Numbered from the stretch's first letter, positions 16,152 through 25,609 are shown. The stretch: 53,352 nt of DNA from Candidatus Aalborgicola bjergmarkensis (GCA_016708725.1 JADJFE010000020.1:1-53352); one strand, 5' to 3'. Notes: a model not told the origin generated them from the letters alone. Made by a program: numbers and translations.

Positions 16152-16742
16152 ATGTTTCAGGTACGAATTCACGGACGGGGAGGCCAGGGGGTGGTAACTG
16201 GCGCCGAAATGCTGTCCATCGCAGCGTTTCTGGGTGGGCGCCACGCACAGGCGTTCCCAAGTTTTGGCTCGGAGCGCACGGGGGCACCCGTTGTCGCGTA
16301 TTGCCGCATGGATGACAAGGAAATCCGCTTGCGTGAACCCATCATGGCGCCCGATGCGCTGATCATCCAGGATCCCACGCTCTTGCACCAGGTCGATGTA
16401 TTCAGCGGCCTGAAAAAGGACGGTTATATCCTGATCAACACCACGCACAGTTTTGAAAAACTCGGATTGGGTGATTTTGTCAAAGGCTTTAATCCTGCCC
16501 ATCTGCTGTCGGTTCCGGCAACCGACCTGGCCATGAAGCATGTGCGCCGCCCGGTGCCGAATATGCCATTGATCGGTGCCTTTGCCGCGCTCACCGGACT
16601 GATTTCCCTGGACGCAGTGCACGCTGCCATCCAGCAAAAATTCGATGGCGCAGTCGCACAAAACAACATCGCCGCCGCGCGTGAAGCATACGAGATTACT
16701 GTGAAGCATCAAGAAAGAAAGGCAGAGGCTACCCATGCTTGA
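16152..16742 (+). CDS. porG: Pyruvate:ferredoxin oxidoreductase, gamma subunit
   Basis: A 196-aa gamma subunit recognised by the N-terminal FQVRIHGRGGQGVVTGAEML, GAPVVAYCRMDDKEIR and PNMPLIGAFAALTGL. In four-subunit 2-oxoacid oxidoreductases this part contributes to coenzyme A and inter-subunit binding. It begins a porGAB-type operon; its end overlaps porA by 8 nt, so the two are co-translated. The complex oxidises pyruvate to acetyl-CoA and CO2, or runs in reverse with reduced ferredoxin. It works in the cytoplasm and is oxygen-sensitive in most relatives. Confidence 0.92.
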   Translation: MFQVRIHGRGGQGVVTGAEMLSIAAFLGGRHAQAFPSFGSERTGAPVVAYCRMDDKEIRLREPIMAPDALIIQDPTLLHQVDVFSGLKKDGYILINTTHSFEKLGLGDFVKGFNPAHLLSVPATDLAMKHVRRPVPNMPLIGAFAALTGLISLDAVHAAIQQKFDGAVAQNNIAAAREAYEITVKHQERKAEATHA

Positions 16743-17988
16743 ACAATGTGAAGGCTCCCATGCCGTCGCCAAGGCGGTGGCGCTCTCCCGCCCCGAAGTC
16801 ATTTGCGCCTACCCCATTTCGCCCCAGACCCACATCGTTGAAGGCTTGGGGGCCATGGTCAAGGCGGGTGAAGTGGACCGCTGCGAGTTCATCAACGTCG
16901 AATCCGAATTCGCCGCCCTGAGCGTGGCCATTGGCGCCTCGGCAGCCGGTGCGCGCGCCTATACCGCCACGGCCAGCCAGGGTCTACTATTCATGGCCGA
17001 AGCCGTTTACAACGCTTCGGGCTTAGGGCTGCCGATTGTGATGACAGTCGCCAACCGTGCCATCGGTGCGCCAATCAACATCTGGAACGACCACACCGAC
17101 AGCATGTCAATGCGCGATGCCGGCTGGATCCAGATTTTTGCCGAAACCAACCAGGAAGCACTTGATCTGCATATCCAGGCGTTTCGCATCGCCGAGGAGT
17201 TGTCCCTGCCGGTCATGGTCTGCATGGACGGCTTCATCCTCACACACGCTTACGAGCGGGTCGATATGCCCACGCAAGAGCAGGTGGACCGTTACCTGCC
17301 GCCCTACGAGCCGCGTCAGGTACTCGACCCCAGTGAGCCGGTCACGATTGGTGCCATGGTTGGTCCCGAAGCCTTTGCCGAGGTGCGCTATCTGGCCCAC
17401 GCCAAGCAGATGCAGGCACTTGAGCTCTTGCCCCATCTGGCAACCGAATTCCAGCAGGTGTTTGGACGCGATTCGGGCGGCCTTGTCAGACCCTACCGGC
17501 TGGAGGATGCAGAAACCATCGTCATCGGCCTGGGTTCGGTACTGGGCACCATCAAGGATACGGTGGATGACATGCGGGCTGAGGGCATCAAGATTGGCGT
17601 GCTGGGCATCACTTCGTTTCGTCCGTTCCCGATTGCAGCGATCCGCGATGCCGTCGCGGGTGCCAAGCGCGTCGTCGTGCTCGAAAAATGTTTTGCCGTG
17701 GGTATTGGCGGAATCGTTTCGCGTGACGTGCGCATGGCGTTGCGTAATCTGCCAGTGTCGGTGCTGACGGTTGTCGCTGGCCTCGGGGGACGCGCCATTA
17801 CCAAAGCGTCGTTGCACAAAATGTTGTTACAGGCCATCGAAGACAAGCTGGAAGAGTTAACCTTTCTGGACTTGGACTGGGGCATTGTCAACCGGGTACT
17901 GGAGCGTGAGCTCAACAAACGCCGCTCCGGCCCGATTGCCGAGGGTATCCTGCGTGACATCGGCACCGTCTCATCGCGCGCAGGCTAA
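16735..17988 (+). CDS. porA: Pyruvate:ferredoxin oxidoreductase, alpha subunit
   Basis: A 417-aa alpha subunit. Family features are CAYPISPQTHIVEGLGAMV, FINVESEFAALSVAIGAS, the thiamine-diphosphate-domain segment ATASQGLLFMAEAVYNASGL and APINIWNDHTDSMSMRD, the last typical of pyruvate rather than 2-oxoglutarate enzymes. A C-terminal transketolase-like domain (ETIVIGLGSVLGTIKDTVDD, GITSFRPFP) follows. It overlaps porG and precedes porB by 39 bp. Intact and of usual length. Confidence 0.93.
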   Translation: MLEQCEGSHAVAKAVALSRPEVICAYPISPQTHIVEGLGAMVKAGEVDRCEFINVESEFAALSVAIGASAAGARAYTATASQGLLFMAEAVYNASGLGLPIVMTVANRAIGAPINIWNDHTDSMSMRDAGWIQIFAETNQEALDLHIQAFRIAEELSLPVMVCMDGFILTHAYERVDMPTQEQVDRYLPPYEPRQVLDPSEPVTIGAMVGPEAFAEVRYLAHAKQMQALELLPHLATEFQQVFGRDSGGLVRPYRLEDAETIVIGLGSVLGTIKDTVDDMRAEGIKIGVLGITSFRPFPIAAIRDAVAGAKRVVVLEKCFAVGIGGIVSRDVRMALRNLPVSVLTVVAGLGGRAITKASLHKMLLQAIEDKLEELTFLDLDWGIVNRVLERELNKRRSGPIAEGILRDIGTVSSRAG

Positions 17989-18027
17989 AAACGAAAACCT
18001 GACATAACAAGGAAGACAAGGAATACC

Positions 18028-19023
18028 ATGGAACAGACTGTTGTCAAGTTTTACCAGACCGGCACCTTCACCGTAGGCAACCGTTTGCTGGCACCCGATC
18101 AGCGCTCGGTGCAAGCCAGCGAACAACGCAACAATTCGCTGAACTCGGGCCACCGTGCCTGCCAGGGGTGCGGCGAGGCTTTGGGTGCGCGCTATGCGAT
18201 TGATGCGGCGATGCGGGCTACCAACGGCCAGCTGATTGCCGCCAACGCCACGGGGTGCCTCGAAGTTTTTTCCACGCCCTACCCGGAAACCTCGTGGCAA
18301 ATGCCCTGGATCCACTCGCTCTTTGGCAATACGGCGGCGGTTGCCACCGGCATTGCCGCTGCCATGCGCGTCAAGGGGCACAGCGATGTGCGTGTGGTGG
18401 CGCAAGGGGGCGATGGCGGCACGACCGACATCGGCTTTGGCTGCCTCTCAGGCATGTTCGAGCGCAACGATGACGTGCTCTACATCTGCTACGACAACGA
18501 AGCCTACATGAACACCGGCGTGCAGCGCTCCTCGGCCACGCCGCCTACGGCGCGCACCGCCACCACCATGCCGGTCGGCCCCAATCCGGGTAACGTGTTT
18601 GGCCAGGGCAAAAACGTGCCGCGCATTGCGATGGCGCATGAAATTCCCTATGTGGCGACGGCAACGGTCGCTGACCTGCACGACCTGGAATACAAGGTGA
18701 CCAAGGCGATGTCGATGCGCGGTGCGCGCTACATCCACATCTTCGTACCCTGCCCCTTGGGCTGGGGCGCCGCCTCGCATGACACCATCCGGCTAGCCCG
18801 GCTGGCCGTCGAGAGTGGCACCTTCCCGGTGTTTGAAGCGGAGCGTGGTGAGGTGACCGGTGTGCACAAAATTCGCCATCAAGTGCCCATCGAAGATTAC
18901 CTCAAGCCGCAAAAGCGCTTTGCCCACCTGTTCGGCTCCAAGCCTGACACCGCCACCATTGCCCGCTTGCAGGCCATGGCCGACCGCAATATCCGCCGCT
19001 ACGGCCTGCTGGATCAAGCCTGA
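18028..19023 (+). CDS. porB: Pyruvate:ferredoxin oxidoreductase, beta subunit
   Basis: A 331-aa beta subunit that binds thiamine diphosphate and one 4Fe-4S cluster. Visible signatures are HRACQGCGEALGARYAID (first cluster cysteines), ANATGCLEVFSTPYP (further cysteine), VVAQGGDGGTTDIGFG (TPP/Mg site GDG) and CYDNEAYMNTGVQRSSATP, diagnostic for pyruvate-specific enzymes. The ribosome site GGAAGACAAGGA precedes the ATG. It is followed 21 bp later by the fused electron-transfer subunit, completing the enzyme. Confidence 0.94.
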   Translation: MEQTVVKFYQTGTFTVGNRLLAPDQRSVQASEQRNNSLNSGHRACQGCGEALGARYAIDAAMRATNGQLIAANATGCLEVFSTPYPETSWQMPWIHSLFGNTAAVATGIAAAMRVKGHSDVRVVAQGGDGGTTDIGFGCLSGMFERNDDVLYICYDNEAYMNTGVQRSSATPPTARTATTMPVGPNPGNVFGQGKNVPRIAMAHEIPYVATATVADLHDLEYKVTKAMSMRGARYIHIFVPCPLGWGAASHDTIRLARLAVESGTFPVFEAERGEVTGVHKIRHQVPIEDYLKPQKRFAHLFGSKPDTATIARLQAMADRNIRRYGLLDQA

Positions 19024-19044
19024 TTTGTTGAGGACAACACCATC

Positions 19045-20670
19045 ATGGAAAAACCATTTGCCATTACCCTCGATGTCGGCAGTTCGCTGGCCAACCACAC
19101 CGGCTCCTGGCGCACCTCGCGCCCGGTCTACCTGGACCGCATGCCGCCGTGCAACAACCAATGCCCGGCAGGGGAAAACATCCAGGCCTGGCTGTTCCAC
19201 TCCGAATCCGGCGATTATGAACAAGCGTGGCGGGTTCTGGTCGAAGACAATCCGTTCCCCGCGACCATGGGGCGCGTCTGCTACCACTCCTGTGAGAGTG
19301 CTTGCAACCGTGGCAAACTTGATTCGCCGGTCGGCATCAACTCGGTCGAGCGTTTCTTAGGTGACAAGGCCATCGAAAAAGGCTGGAAACTGACAACGAC
19401 TGGCGCTGCCAGCGGCAAAAAGGTCCTCGTGGTCGGCGCGGGTCCCTCCGGTTTGTCTGCGGCCTACCATCTGGCGCGCCTGGGGCACCAGGTCACGGTG
19501 CAGGAAGCCGGGCCGCTGCCAGGCGGCATGATGCGCTTTGGTATTCCACAGTACCGCCTGCCACGCAATGTGCTGGACGCTGAAGTGCAGCGCATCGTTG
19601 ATATGGGTGTGCGCATCGAATACAACACCAAGGTGGCGAACGTGCTGGATGCGCAACAGCAAGGCGGCTTCGATGCCGTCTTTCTGGCCGTGGGCGCGCA
19701 CATTGCCAAACGCGCGTTTATCCCGGCGGGCGACTCGGCCAAGGTGCTCGATGCGTTGTCGGTGCTGCGTTCGATGGAAGGCGAAGAAAAGCCCATGCTC
19801 GGGCGCAAGGTGATCATCTATGGCGGTGGCAATACCGCCATTGACGTAGCCCGCACGGCCAAGCGCCTGGGCGCCACCGAGTCCATCATCGTCTATCGCC
19901 GCAACCGCGAAAAGATGCCCGCGCACGATTTCGAGGTCGAAGAAGCCCTGCAAGAAGGCGTGCTGATCAAATGGCTGTCCACCATCAAGCAAGCGGGAGA
20001 TTCCTCGATTACCGTGGAAAAGATGCAGCTGGATGAAAAAGGCTTCCCGCAGCCCACGGGTGAATTCGAAACGCTGGAAGCCGACTCGGTGGTGCTGGCG
20101 CTGGGTCAGGACGTCGATTTGTCCCTCATCAACGGCGTGGAAGGACTGACCGTCGAAGATGGCGTGGTCAAGGTCGATGCGCGCATGATGACCGGGCGCG
20201 CCGGTATTTTTGCTGGTGGCGACATGGTGCCTGCCGAACGCAACGTCACGGTGGGCATTGGCCACGGCAAAAAGGCCGCGCGCAATATTGACGCCTGGCT
20301 GCGCAGCAGCGAATACGTGCCCCGCCCCAAAGCGGAGTTGGCCAGCCACGACAAACTCAACACCTGGTACTACAGCGACGCGCCGAAAACCGTGCAGCCC
20401 ATGCTCGACATCATCCGCCGCAAATCGACCTTTGAGGAAGTGCAAGGTGGTCTGGATGAAACCAACGCCCTCTTTGAAGCCCGGCGCTGTCTGTCCTGCG
20501 GCAACTGCTTTGAATGCGACAACTGCTATGGTGTCTGTCCCGACAATGCCGTCATCAAACTCGGGCCCGGCAAAGGGTTCGAATTCAATTACGACTACTG
20601 CAAGGGCTGTGGCATCTGTGTAGCAGAGTGTCCGTGCGGCGCCATCAAGATGGTTCCCGAAGAAATTTAA
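19045..20670 (+). CDS. NAD(P)H-binding flavoprotein fused to 2x[4Fe-4S] domain (POR delta)
   Basis: A 541-aa protein like the small subunit of glutamate synthase (GltD) with a ferredoxin end. The N-terminus has a cysteine cluster (PPCNNQCPAGENIQAW, CYHSCESACNRG). Then come an FAD-binding GAGPSGLSAAYHLARLG, an NAD(P)-binding GGGNTAIDVARTAKRLG with IIVYRRNREKMPA, and a late FAD motif IFAGGDMVP. The last 80 residues carry CLSCGNCFECDNCYGVCP and YCKGCGICVAECPCGAI, the delta subunit ferredoxin with two 4Fe-4S sites. The fusion should let the enzyme pass electrons to or from NAD(P)H directly. It closes the por operon. Confidence 0.9.
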   Translation: MEKPFAITLDVGSSLANHTGSWRTSRPVYLDRMPPCNNQCPAGENIQAWLFHSESGDYEQAWRVLVEDNPFPATMGRVCYHSCESACNRGKLDSPVGINSVERFLGDKAIEKGWKLTTTGAASGKKVLVVGAGPSGLSAAYHLARLGHQVTVQEAGPLPGGMMRFGIPQYRLPRNVLDAEVQRIVDMGVRIEYNTKVANVLDAQQQGGFDAVFLAVGAHIAKRAFIPAGDSAKVLDALSVLRSMEGEEKPMLGRKVIIYGGGNTAIDVARTAKRLGATESIIVYRRNREKMPAHDFEVEEALQEGVLIKWLSTIKQAGDSSITVEKMQLDEKGFPQPTGEFETLEADSVVLALGQDVDLSLINGVEGLTVEDGVVKVDARMMTGRAGIFAGGDMVPAERNVTVGIGHGKKAARNIDAWLRSSEYVPRPKAELASHDKLNTWYYSDAPKTVQPMLDIIRRKSTFEEVQGGLDETNALFEARRCLSCGNCFECDNCYGVCPDNAVIKLGPGKGFEFNYDYCKGCGICVAECPCGAIKMVPEEI

Positions 20671-20691
20671 CGCATTCGACACAGGGTTTAC

Positions 20692-21804
20692 ATGGTGAAG
20701 TCTTCCATTCGGCGCATCGCCATTTGTACCGGGGGAGGCGATGCCCCCGGACTCAACGCCGTCATTCGCTCGGTCGTCATTTCCGCAGCCAACCGGGGTT
20801 GGGAGTGCTACGGCATCCACGATGGTTTCAATGGCATTCTGTTTCCCGAGCGCTATGCGGACGATGGCGTCATCCGCCTGACCCGCGCGCACGTGCGCAA
20901 CATTGGTCACCTCGGGGGAACCATACTGGGGTCCACCAACAAGGGCAACCCCTTGCACTTCCCGATTCGCATGCCCGATGGCAGCATGCGCGAGATTGAC
21001 CGATCCGACGAAATCCTGCAGTACTTTGCCAAGAAGGAGATTGACGCGCTGGTGTCCGTGGGCGGAGATGGTTCCTTGACCATTGCCGATGCCTTGCACA
21101 AAAAAGGCCTGCGCGTGGTGGGGGTACCCAAAACCATCGACAACGATCTGGACAAGACCATGACCACCTTCGGTTTCGACACCGCCGTGGCTTTTGCCAC
21201 GGAGTGCATTGACCGTCTGCACAGCACGGCTCAGAGCCACCAGCGCGTGATGGTGGTCGAGGTCATGGGTCGTTATGCCGGCTGGATCGCCTTGCACTGC
21301 GGCATTTCGGGCAACGCGCACAGTATTTTGATCCCGGAAATTCCTTTTGATCTGGACAAGGTGGTCGACCAGATCATGGCACGTGATGCCGAAGGGCGCA
21401 TGTATTCGGTGGTTGTGGTGGCCGAGGGTGCCGCCCCCAAAGATGGCCACCAGGAAATCGTCGCCGAGGCAGAAATCGGCCACGCCGAACGCCTGGGTGG
21501 CGTGGGAGACCGCATTGCCAGAGCCATCGCGGAGCGCAGCGGAAAAGACACCCGGGTCGTCGTGCTCGGGCATCTCCTGCGCGGGGGCAGCCCGACTGCC
21601 TTCGACCGTATCGCCGCCATGCGTTTTGGCGCTGCCGCCGTGCGGGGACTGGACAAGGGCCTATCCGGTGTGATGGTTTCGCTGGCCTTCCCCAATGTGG
21701 AATACATTGCCCTGTCCGAAGTAGCCGGGCGCATGAAAGCGGTGCCGCTTGACAGCGATACCGTGCAGACTGCCCGCGATTTGGGTATTTGCCTGGGCGA
21801 TTGA
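20692..21804 (+). CDS. pfkA: 6-phosphofructokinase (group III type)
   Basis: A 370-aa phosphofructokinase. Motifs: TGGGDAPGLNAVIR near the N-terminus, VGGDGSLTIADAL, PKTIDNDLDKTMTTFGFDTA, VVEVMGRYAGWIAL and LGHLLRGGSPTAFDR. Glycine in GGDGS is the mark of ATP use, whereas lysine in PKTIDND is usual in PPi and group III enzymes; the pair suggests the mixed-substrate group III class with ATP preference. It catalyses fructose 6-phosphate phosphorylation in glycolysis. It lies 21 bp after the por operon and is probably cotranscribed, linking glycolytic entry with pyruvate oxidation. Confidence 0.92.
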   Translation: MVKSSIRRIAICTGGGDAPGLNAVIRSVVISAANRGWECYGIHDGFNGILFPERYADDGVIRLTRAHVRNIGHLGGTILGSTNKGNPLHFPIRMPDGSMREIDRSDEILQYFAKKEIDALVSVGGDGSLTIADALHKKGLRVVGVPKTIDNDLDKTMTTFGFDTAVAFATECIDRLHSTAQSHQRVMVVEVMGRYAGWIALHCGISGNAHSILIPEIPFDLDKVVDQIMARDAEGRMYSVVVVAEGAAPKDGHQEIVAEAEIGHAERLGGVGDRIARAIAERSGKDTRVVVLGHLLRGGSPTAFDRIAAMRFGAAAVRGLDKGLSGVMVSLAFPNVEYIALSEVAGRMKAVPLDSDTVQTARDLGICLGD

Positions 21805-21907
21805 GTCTACAGTCGGACTTTTTCGTTCCCAAAACAGAGATCCTGGTGGCCACAAGGGGGCGTTGTCGGCCACAATGCGGGGTTTTGTCAGAGAAGAGAC
21901 TCAAACC

Positions 21908-24226
21908 ATGAAAACCCTATCCCCTGCGGAGCAGGCGCTGCGCGATGCAGCCCGTGAATACCACCGCACCCCGACACGCGGCAAAATTGCGGTCAACCCG
22001 ACCAAGCCGCTGTCCAATCAACGTGATCTGTCCCTCGCCTATTCCCCAGGGGTGGCCTACCCCTGCCTCGACATTCAGGCAGACCCCTCACTGGCTGCAG
22101 AATACACGTCGCGCGGCAATCTGGTGGGCGTCATCACCAACGGCACTGCCGTGCTGGGCCTGGGCAATATCGGCCCCCTGGCCGGCAAACCCGTCATGGA
22201 AGGCAAGGGTTGCCTGTTCAAGAAGTTTGCCGGTATTGATGTATTCGACATCGAGCTGGCCGAGAATGACCCGGACAAACTGGTGGATATCATCGCTGCC
22301 ATGGAGCCTACGCTTGGCGGTATCAATCTGGAAGACATCAAGGCGCCGGAGTGCTTTTATATCGAAAGAAAGCTGAGCGAACGTCTGAACATCCCGGTGT
22401 TTCATGACGACCAACACGGAACCGCCATCATCTCCTCCGCAGCCCTGCTCAACGGGTTGGAGCTGGTGGACAAGCGCATTGAAGATGTGAAAATTGCCGT
22501 CTCCGGCGCCGGGGCCGCAGCACTGGCCTGTCTGGACGTGATGGTGGGATTGGGCGTGCGGCGTGAAAACGTGTTTGCCTGCGACTCCAAGGGCGTGATT
22601 TACGAAGGCCGCCCCGGTGGCTTCGACGAATCCAAGGCGCGTTTTGCTCAGGATACCTCAGCCCGTACCCTGGCCGACATCGTGCAGGATGCGGACGTGT
22701 TTCTGGGCTGCTCCACGGCTGGTGTGCTGACCCAGGATATGGTCAAGACCATGGCGCCCAAGCCCATTATTCTGGCCCTGGCCAACCCGGAGCCGGAAAT
22801 TCGTCCCGAGCTGGCCAAGGCCGTGCGGCCCGACTGCATCATCGCCACCGGCCGCTCGGACTACCCGAACCAGGTCAACAATGTTTTGTGCTTTCCCTAC
22901 ATTTTCCGGGGCGCCCTGGACTGTGGTGCCACCAAAATCACCGACAGCATGAAGCTGGCCTGCGTGCGCCAGATTGCCGACCTGGCCAAGGCGGACATCA
23001 GCGAGGAAGTGGCCAACGCCTACGCTGGCAAGGAGCTGACCTTTGGCCCCGACTACCTCATCCCCACACCGTTTGACTCCCGCCTGATCTTGCGCATCGC
23101 CCCTGCTGTGGCCAAGGCCGCCGAGGAGTCCGGAGTTGCCGCACGCCCCATCAAGGACATGGATGCGTACTACCAGCAGTTGACGCGGCTGGTCTACCAG
23201 ACCGGCATGTTCATGCGCCCTGTGTTCAATGCGGCCAAAAAAGTCAAACCCGAAGCCAAGCGTATTGCCTACGCCGAGGGAGAAGATGACCGTATACTGC
23301 GCGCAGCCCAGGTCGTCGTCGATGAGGGTCTGGCATACCCGATTCTGATCGGTCGCCCGGCTGTCATCGAGGCACGTATCGCCAAGGCGGGATTGCGCAT
23401 CCAGATCGGGCGCGATGTGGATTGCGTCAATCCCGAAAACGACCCCCGTTTTCGCCAATACTGGGAAACCTACCACGGCATCATGGGTCGCCGGGGTGTG
23501 ACACCCGAGGCGGCGAAATCGGCCGTGCGGCGCTCCAGCACCACCATTGCCACCCTGATGCTGCGCCTGGGCGACGCCGATGCCATGTTGTGCGGCATTC
23601 TGGGCAGCTTCGACGTGCATTTGCAACACGTACAAAACGTGGTTGGCCTCAAACCGGGCACCACCCGACTGGCAACCCTCAATGCGCTGATGCTGGACAA
23701 GTACGCGCTCTTCATCGCTGACACCTACGTCAATGCCGATCCTTCCGCCGAAGAATTGGCCAGCATCGCGGTCATGGCAGCACAGGAAGTCAGCCGCTTC
23801 GGCTTGCCGCCCAAGGTGGCATTTTTATCGCACTCCAGCTTCGGCTCATCCGATCACCCTTCGGCACGCAAGATGCGTCTGGCACGCGATCTGTTCGTGA
23901 AAATGGCGCCCGATGTCGAGTGTGACGGCGAACTCCAGGGCGATGCAGCCTTGTCCGAGTCCGTGCGCCGCGCCGCGCTGGCCGATAGCAGTTTGCACGG
24001 CGAAGCCAATTTGCTGATCTGCCCCAATCTGGATTCGGCCAACATCCTCTTTAACGTCCTGAGGGTAACCGCAGGCAACATGGTTACCGTCGGCCCCATC
24101 CTGCTGGGAGCGGCTGCCTCGGCCCACATCCTCACACCGTCGGCCACGGTGCGCCGTGTGGTCAACATGAGCGCACTGGCCGTGGCCAATGCAGCCAGTT
24201 TGCGCGCAACGGCCAGGAAAAAATGA
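21908..24226 (+). CDS. maeB: NADP-dependent malic enzyme with phosphotransacetylase-like domain
   Basis: A 772-aa MaeB. The start at 21908 (MKTLSPAEQALRDAAREYHR) is preferred over an in-frame methionine at 21749 that lies inside pfkA. The malic domain (about 1-430) has SLAYSPGVAYPCLDIQ, TNGTAVLGLGNIGPLAGKP, FHDDQHGTAI and the nucleotide fold VSGAGAAALACLDVM. The C-terminal third is a phosphotransacetylase-like domain (RIAYAEGEDDRILRAAQVV, ANLLICPNLDSANI), regulatory rather than catalytic in relatives, where acetyl-CoA inhibits. It decarboxylates malate to pyruvate with NADPH. It overlaps the next gene by 4 bp. Confidence 0.95.
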   Translation: MKTLSPAEQALRDAAREYHRTPTRGKIAVNPTKPLSNQRDLSLAYSPGVAYPCLDIQADPSLAAEYTSRGNLVGVITNGTAVLGLGNIGPLAGKPVMEGKGCLFKKFAGIDVFDIELAENDPDKLVDIIAAMEPTLGGINLEDIKAPECFYIERKLSERLNIPVFHDDQHGTAIISSAALLNGLELVDKRIEDVKIAVSGAGAAALACLDVMVGLGVRRENVFACDSKGVIYEGRPGGFDESKARFAQDTSARTLADIVQDADVFLGCSTAGVLTQDMVKTMAPKPIILALANPEPEIRPELAKAVRPDCIIATGRSDYPNQVNNVLCFPYIFRGALDCGATKITDSMKLACVRQIADLAKADISEEVANAYAGKELTFGPDYLIPTPFDSRLILRIAPAVAKAAEESGVAARPIKDMDAYYQQLTRLVYQTGMFMRPVFNAAKKVKPEAKRIAYAEGEDDRILRAAQVVVDEGLAYPILIGRPAVIEARIAKAGLRIQIGRDVDCVNPENDPRFRQYWETYHGIMGRRGVTPEAAKSAVRRSSTTIATLMLRLGDADAMLCGILGSFDVHLQHVQNVVGLKPGTTRLATLNALMLDKYALFIADTYVNADPSAEELASIAVMAAQEVSRFGLPPKVAFLSHSSFGSSDHPSARKMRLARDLFVKMAPDVECDGELQGDAALSESVRRAALADSSLHGEANLLICPNLDSANILFNVLRVTAGNMVTVGPILLGAAASAHILTPSATVRRVVNMSALAVANAASLRATARKK

Positions 24227-25590
24227 AATCCATGCTGAAATATCGCCTGTCGTCCCGCCTTGTCATTGGCGGTGTTACCCTTTCGCTCTTTTCGGCAACG
24301 CTCTGTGCCCAGAGCCCGCAGCAAATCGTGCGTCCGCCAAAAACCTTGCTCTGGATGGACGTATCCACCGGTTCCATGGCAGGCATGCCCGAGATGGACA
24401 TCCCGGCGGGACTGGGTGGTCTCATGGGTGGTTTGATGGGGGCAATGGGTGGCGGCAACGCCAAGTCCACTGGCAAAGAGTATTACGGCTCGGCGCGCAC
24501 TTTCCACATGATGCCACCGCGTATTCTGGACGTGGCACTGTGGAATGGACTAAAACCCGGTGTTGAGGCAACACAAAACATCCCTTTGGGCATGAAACTG
24601 GGCGACAAGTTACCCCTGCTGCCCATACTGGCGGAGAAGGTCGCCACCGTCACCAGCGAACCGCGTCCCGAGAAGGAATACGAAGGAACCTACGAACGCC
24701 CGAAAGGACGGCTGCTGTTTTACTGGGGCTGTAGTGCCACGGTGCGACCGGGGCAACCCCGCATCATCGACCTGAGCAAACTATCCGCCGACTCGGCGCA
24801 AGCGTTTGGTAGTGCGTTTGGCGGTAAATATGCCCCTGATCGTGGTGCCAAGGTACGTGAAGACTACGATGTCTACCCCAACGAACGCGATCACCGCTCT
24901 CTGCCGCGTGGAGCGTCGTTGGTGGGCGAGCACCGCATCACCGGCGATGGCATACCAGAATCGTTTCGCTTCACACTGGGCGCCGCACACGATGTCATGC
25001 CAGCCATTGCGCTGCAGAGCCGAGGCGACCTGAAGGACAGCGTGGCCTTGAGTTGGGAGCCGGTTGCCAATGCACGCGCATACTTCCTGAATACCATGGG
25101 TGCCCAGGGGGACGACATGGTGTTCTGGTCGAGCAGTGATCTGCCGGATACCGGCATGGGACTGTTTGACTACCTGTCCAACGTCACCATCGACAAGTGG
25201 GTGAAGGAAAAAGTATTGCTTGCATCCAGTGCGACGCAATGCAACGTACCCAAAGGGATTTATGGCAGCCAGGAAGGCAAGGGACGTGCGGGCGGAGGGG
25301 CCATGCTGCGCATGATCGCCTACGGCGGTGAGCACGGTTTTGTGCATCCACCCCGCCCAACCGACCCCAAGGTGCCATGGGATCAGGAATGGAGTGTCCG
25401 GTTGCGCGTGAAATCCAACACCATGGCGATGCTGGGTCAGGACATCGATGCGCGCAGCAGTGTCACCGAAAATAACGACCGGAGCGAACAATCCGGGGAA
25501 GCAGAAAAAGAATCCTCCGGCTCCAATCCGCTGTCCAATCTACCCATCCCAGGCGCTGCCGGACTGCTTAAAGGTCTTTTTGGCAAATAG
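24223..25590 (+). CDS. Secreted protein of unknown function
   Basis: A 455-aa protein with a signal peptide (residues about 1-29, ending TLCAQ) and a Gly/Met-rich stretch (GLGGLMGGLMGAMGGG, residues about 65-80). Further segments are YYGSARTFHMMPPRILDVAL, LLFYWGCSATVRPGQPRII and WEPVANARAYFLNTMGAQGD, the last typical of a beta-sandwich. The C-terminus ends NPLSNLPIPGAAGLLKGLFG after a charged, disordered linker. No catalytic motif is recognised. Export to the periplasm or outer membrane is likely. The ATGA overlap with maeB implies translational coupling, though a functional link is not obvious. Confidence 0.8.
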   Translation: MKSMLKYRLSSRLVIGGVTLSLFSATLCAQSPQQIVRPPKTLLWMDVSTGSMAGMPEMDIPAGLGGLMGGLMGAMGGGNAKSTGKEYYGSARTFHMMPPRILDVALWNGLKPGVEATQNIPLGMKLGDKLPLLPILAEKVATVTSEPRPEKEYEGTYERPKGRLLFYWGCSATVRPGQPRIIDLSKLSADSAQAFGSAFGGKYAPDRGAKVREDYDVYPNERDHRSLPRGASLVGEHRITGDGIPESFRFTLGAAHDVMPAIALQSRGDLKDSVALSWEPVANARAYFLNTMGAQGDDMVFWSSSDLPDTGMGLFDYLSNVTIDKWVKEKVLLASSATQCNVPKGIYGSQEGKGRAGGGAMLRMIAYGGEHGFVHPPRPTDPKVPWDQEWSVRLRVKSNTMAMLGQDIDARSSVTENNDRSEQSGEAEKESSGSNPLSNLPIPGAAGLLKGLFGK

Positions 25591-25609
25591 CGGCATCGTT
25601 CAGAAAATT

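Noticed and set aside
19357..21573. 738-codon minus-strand frame
   Set aside because: Shadow of the por flavoprotein and pfk genes, whose motifs are unambiguous on the plus strand.
21749..21907. Upstream start for maeB
   Set aside because: It lies inside the pfk coding region; the MaeB family start MKTLS with the normal N-terminus is at 21908.
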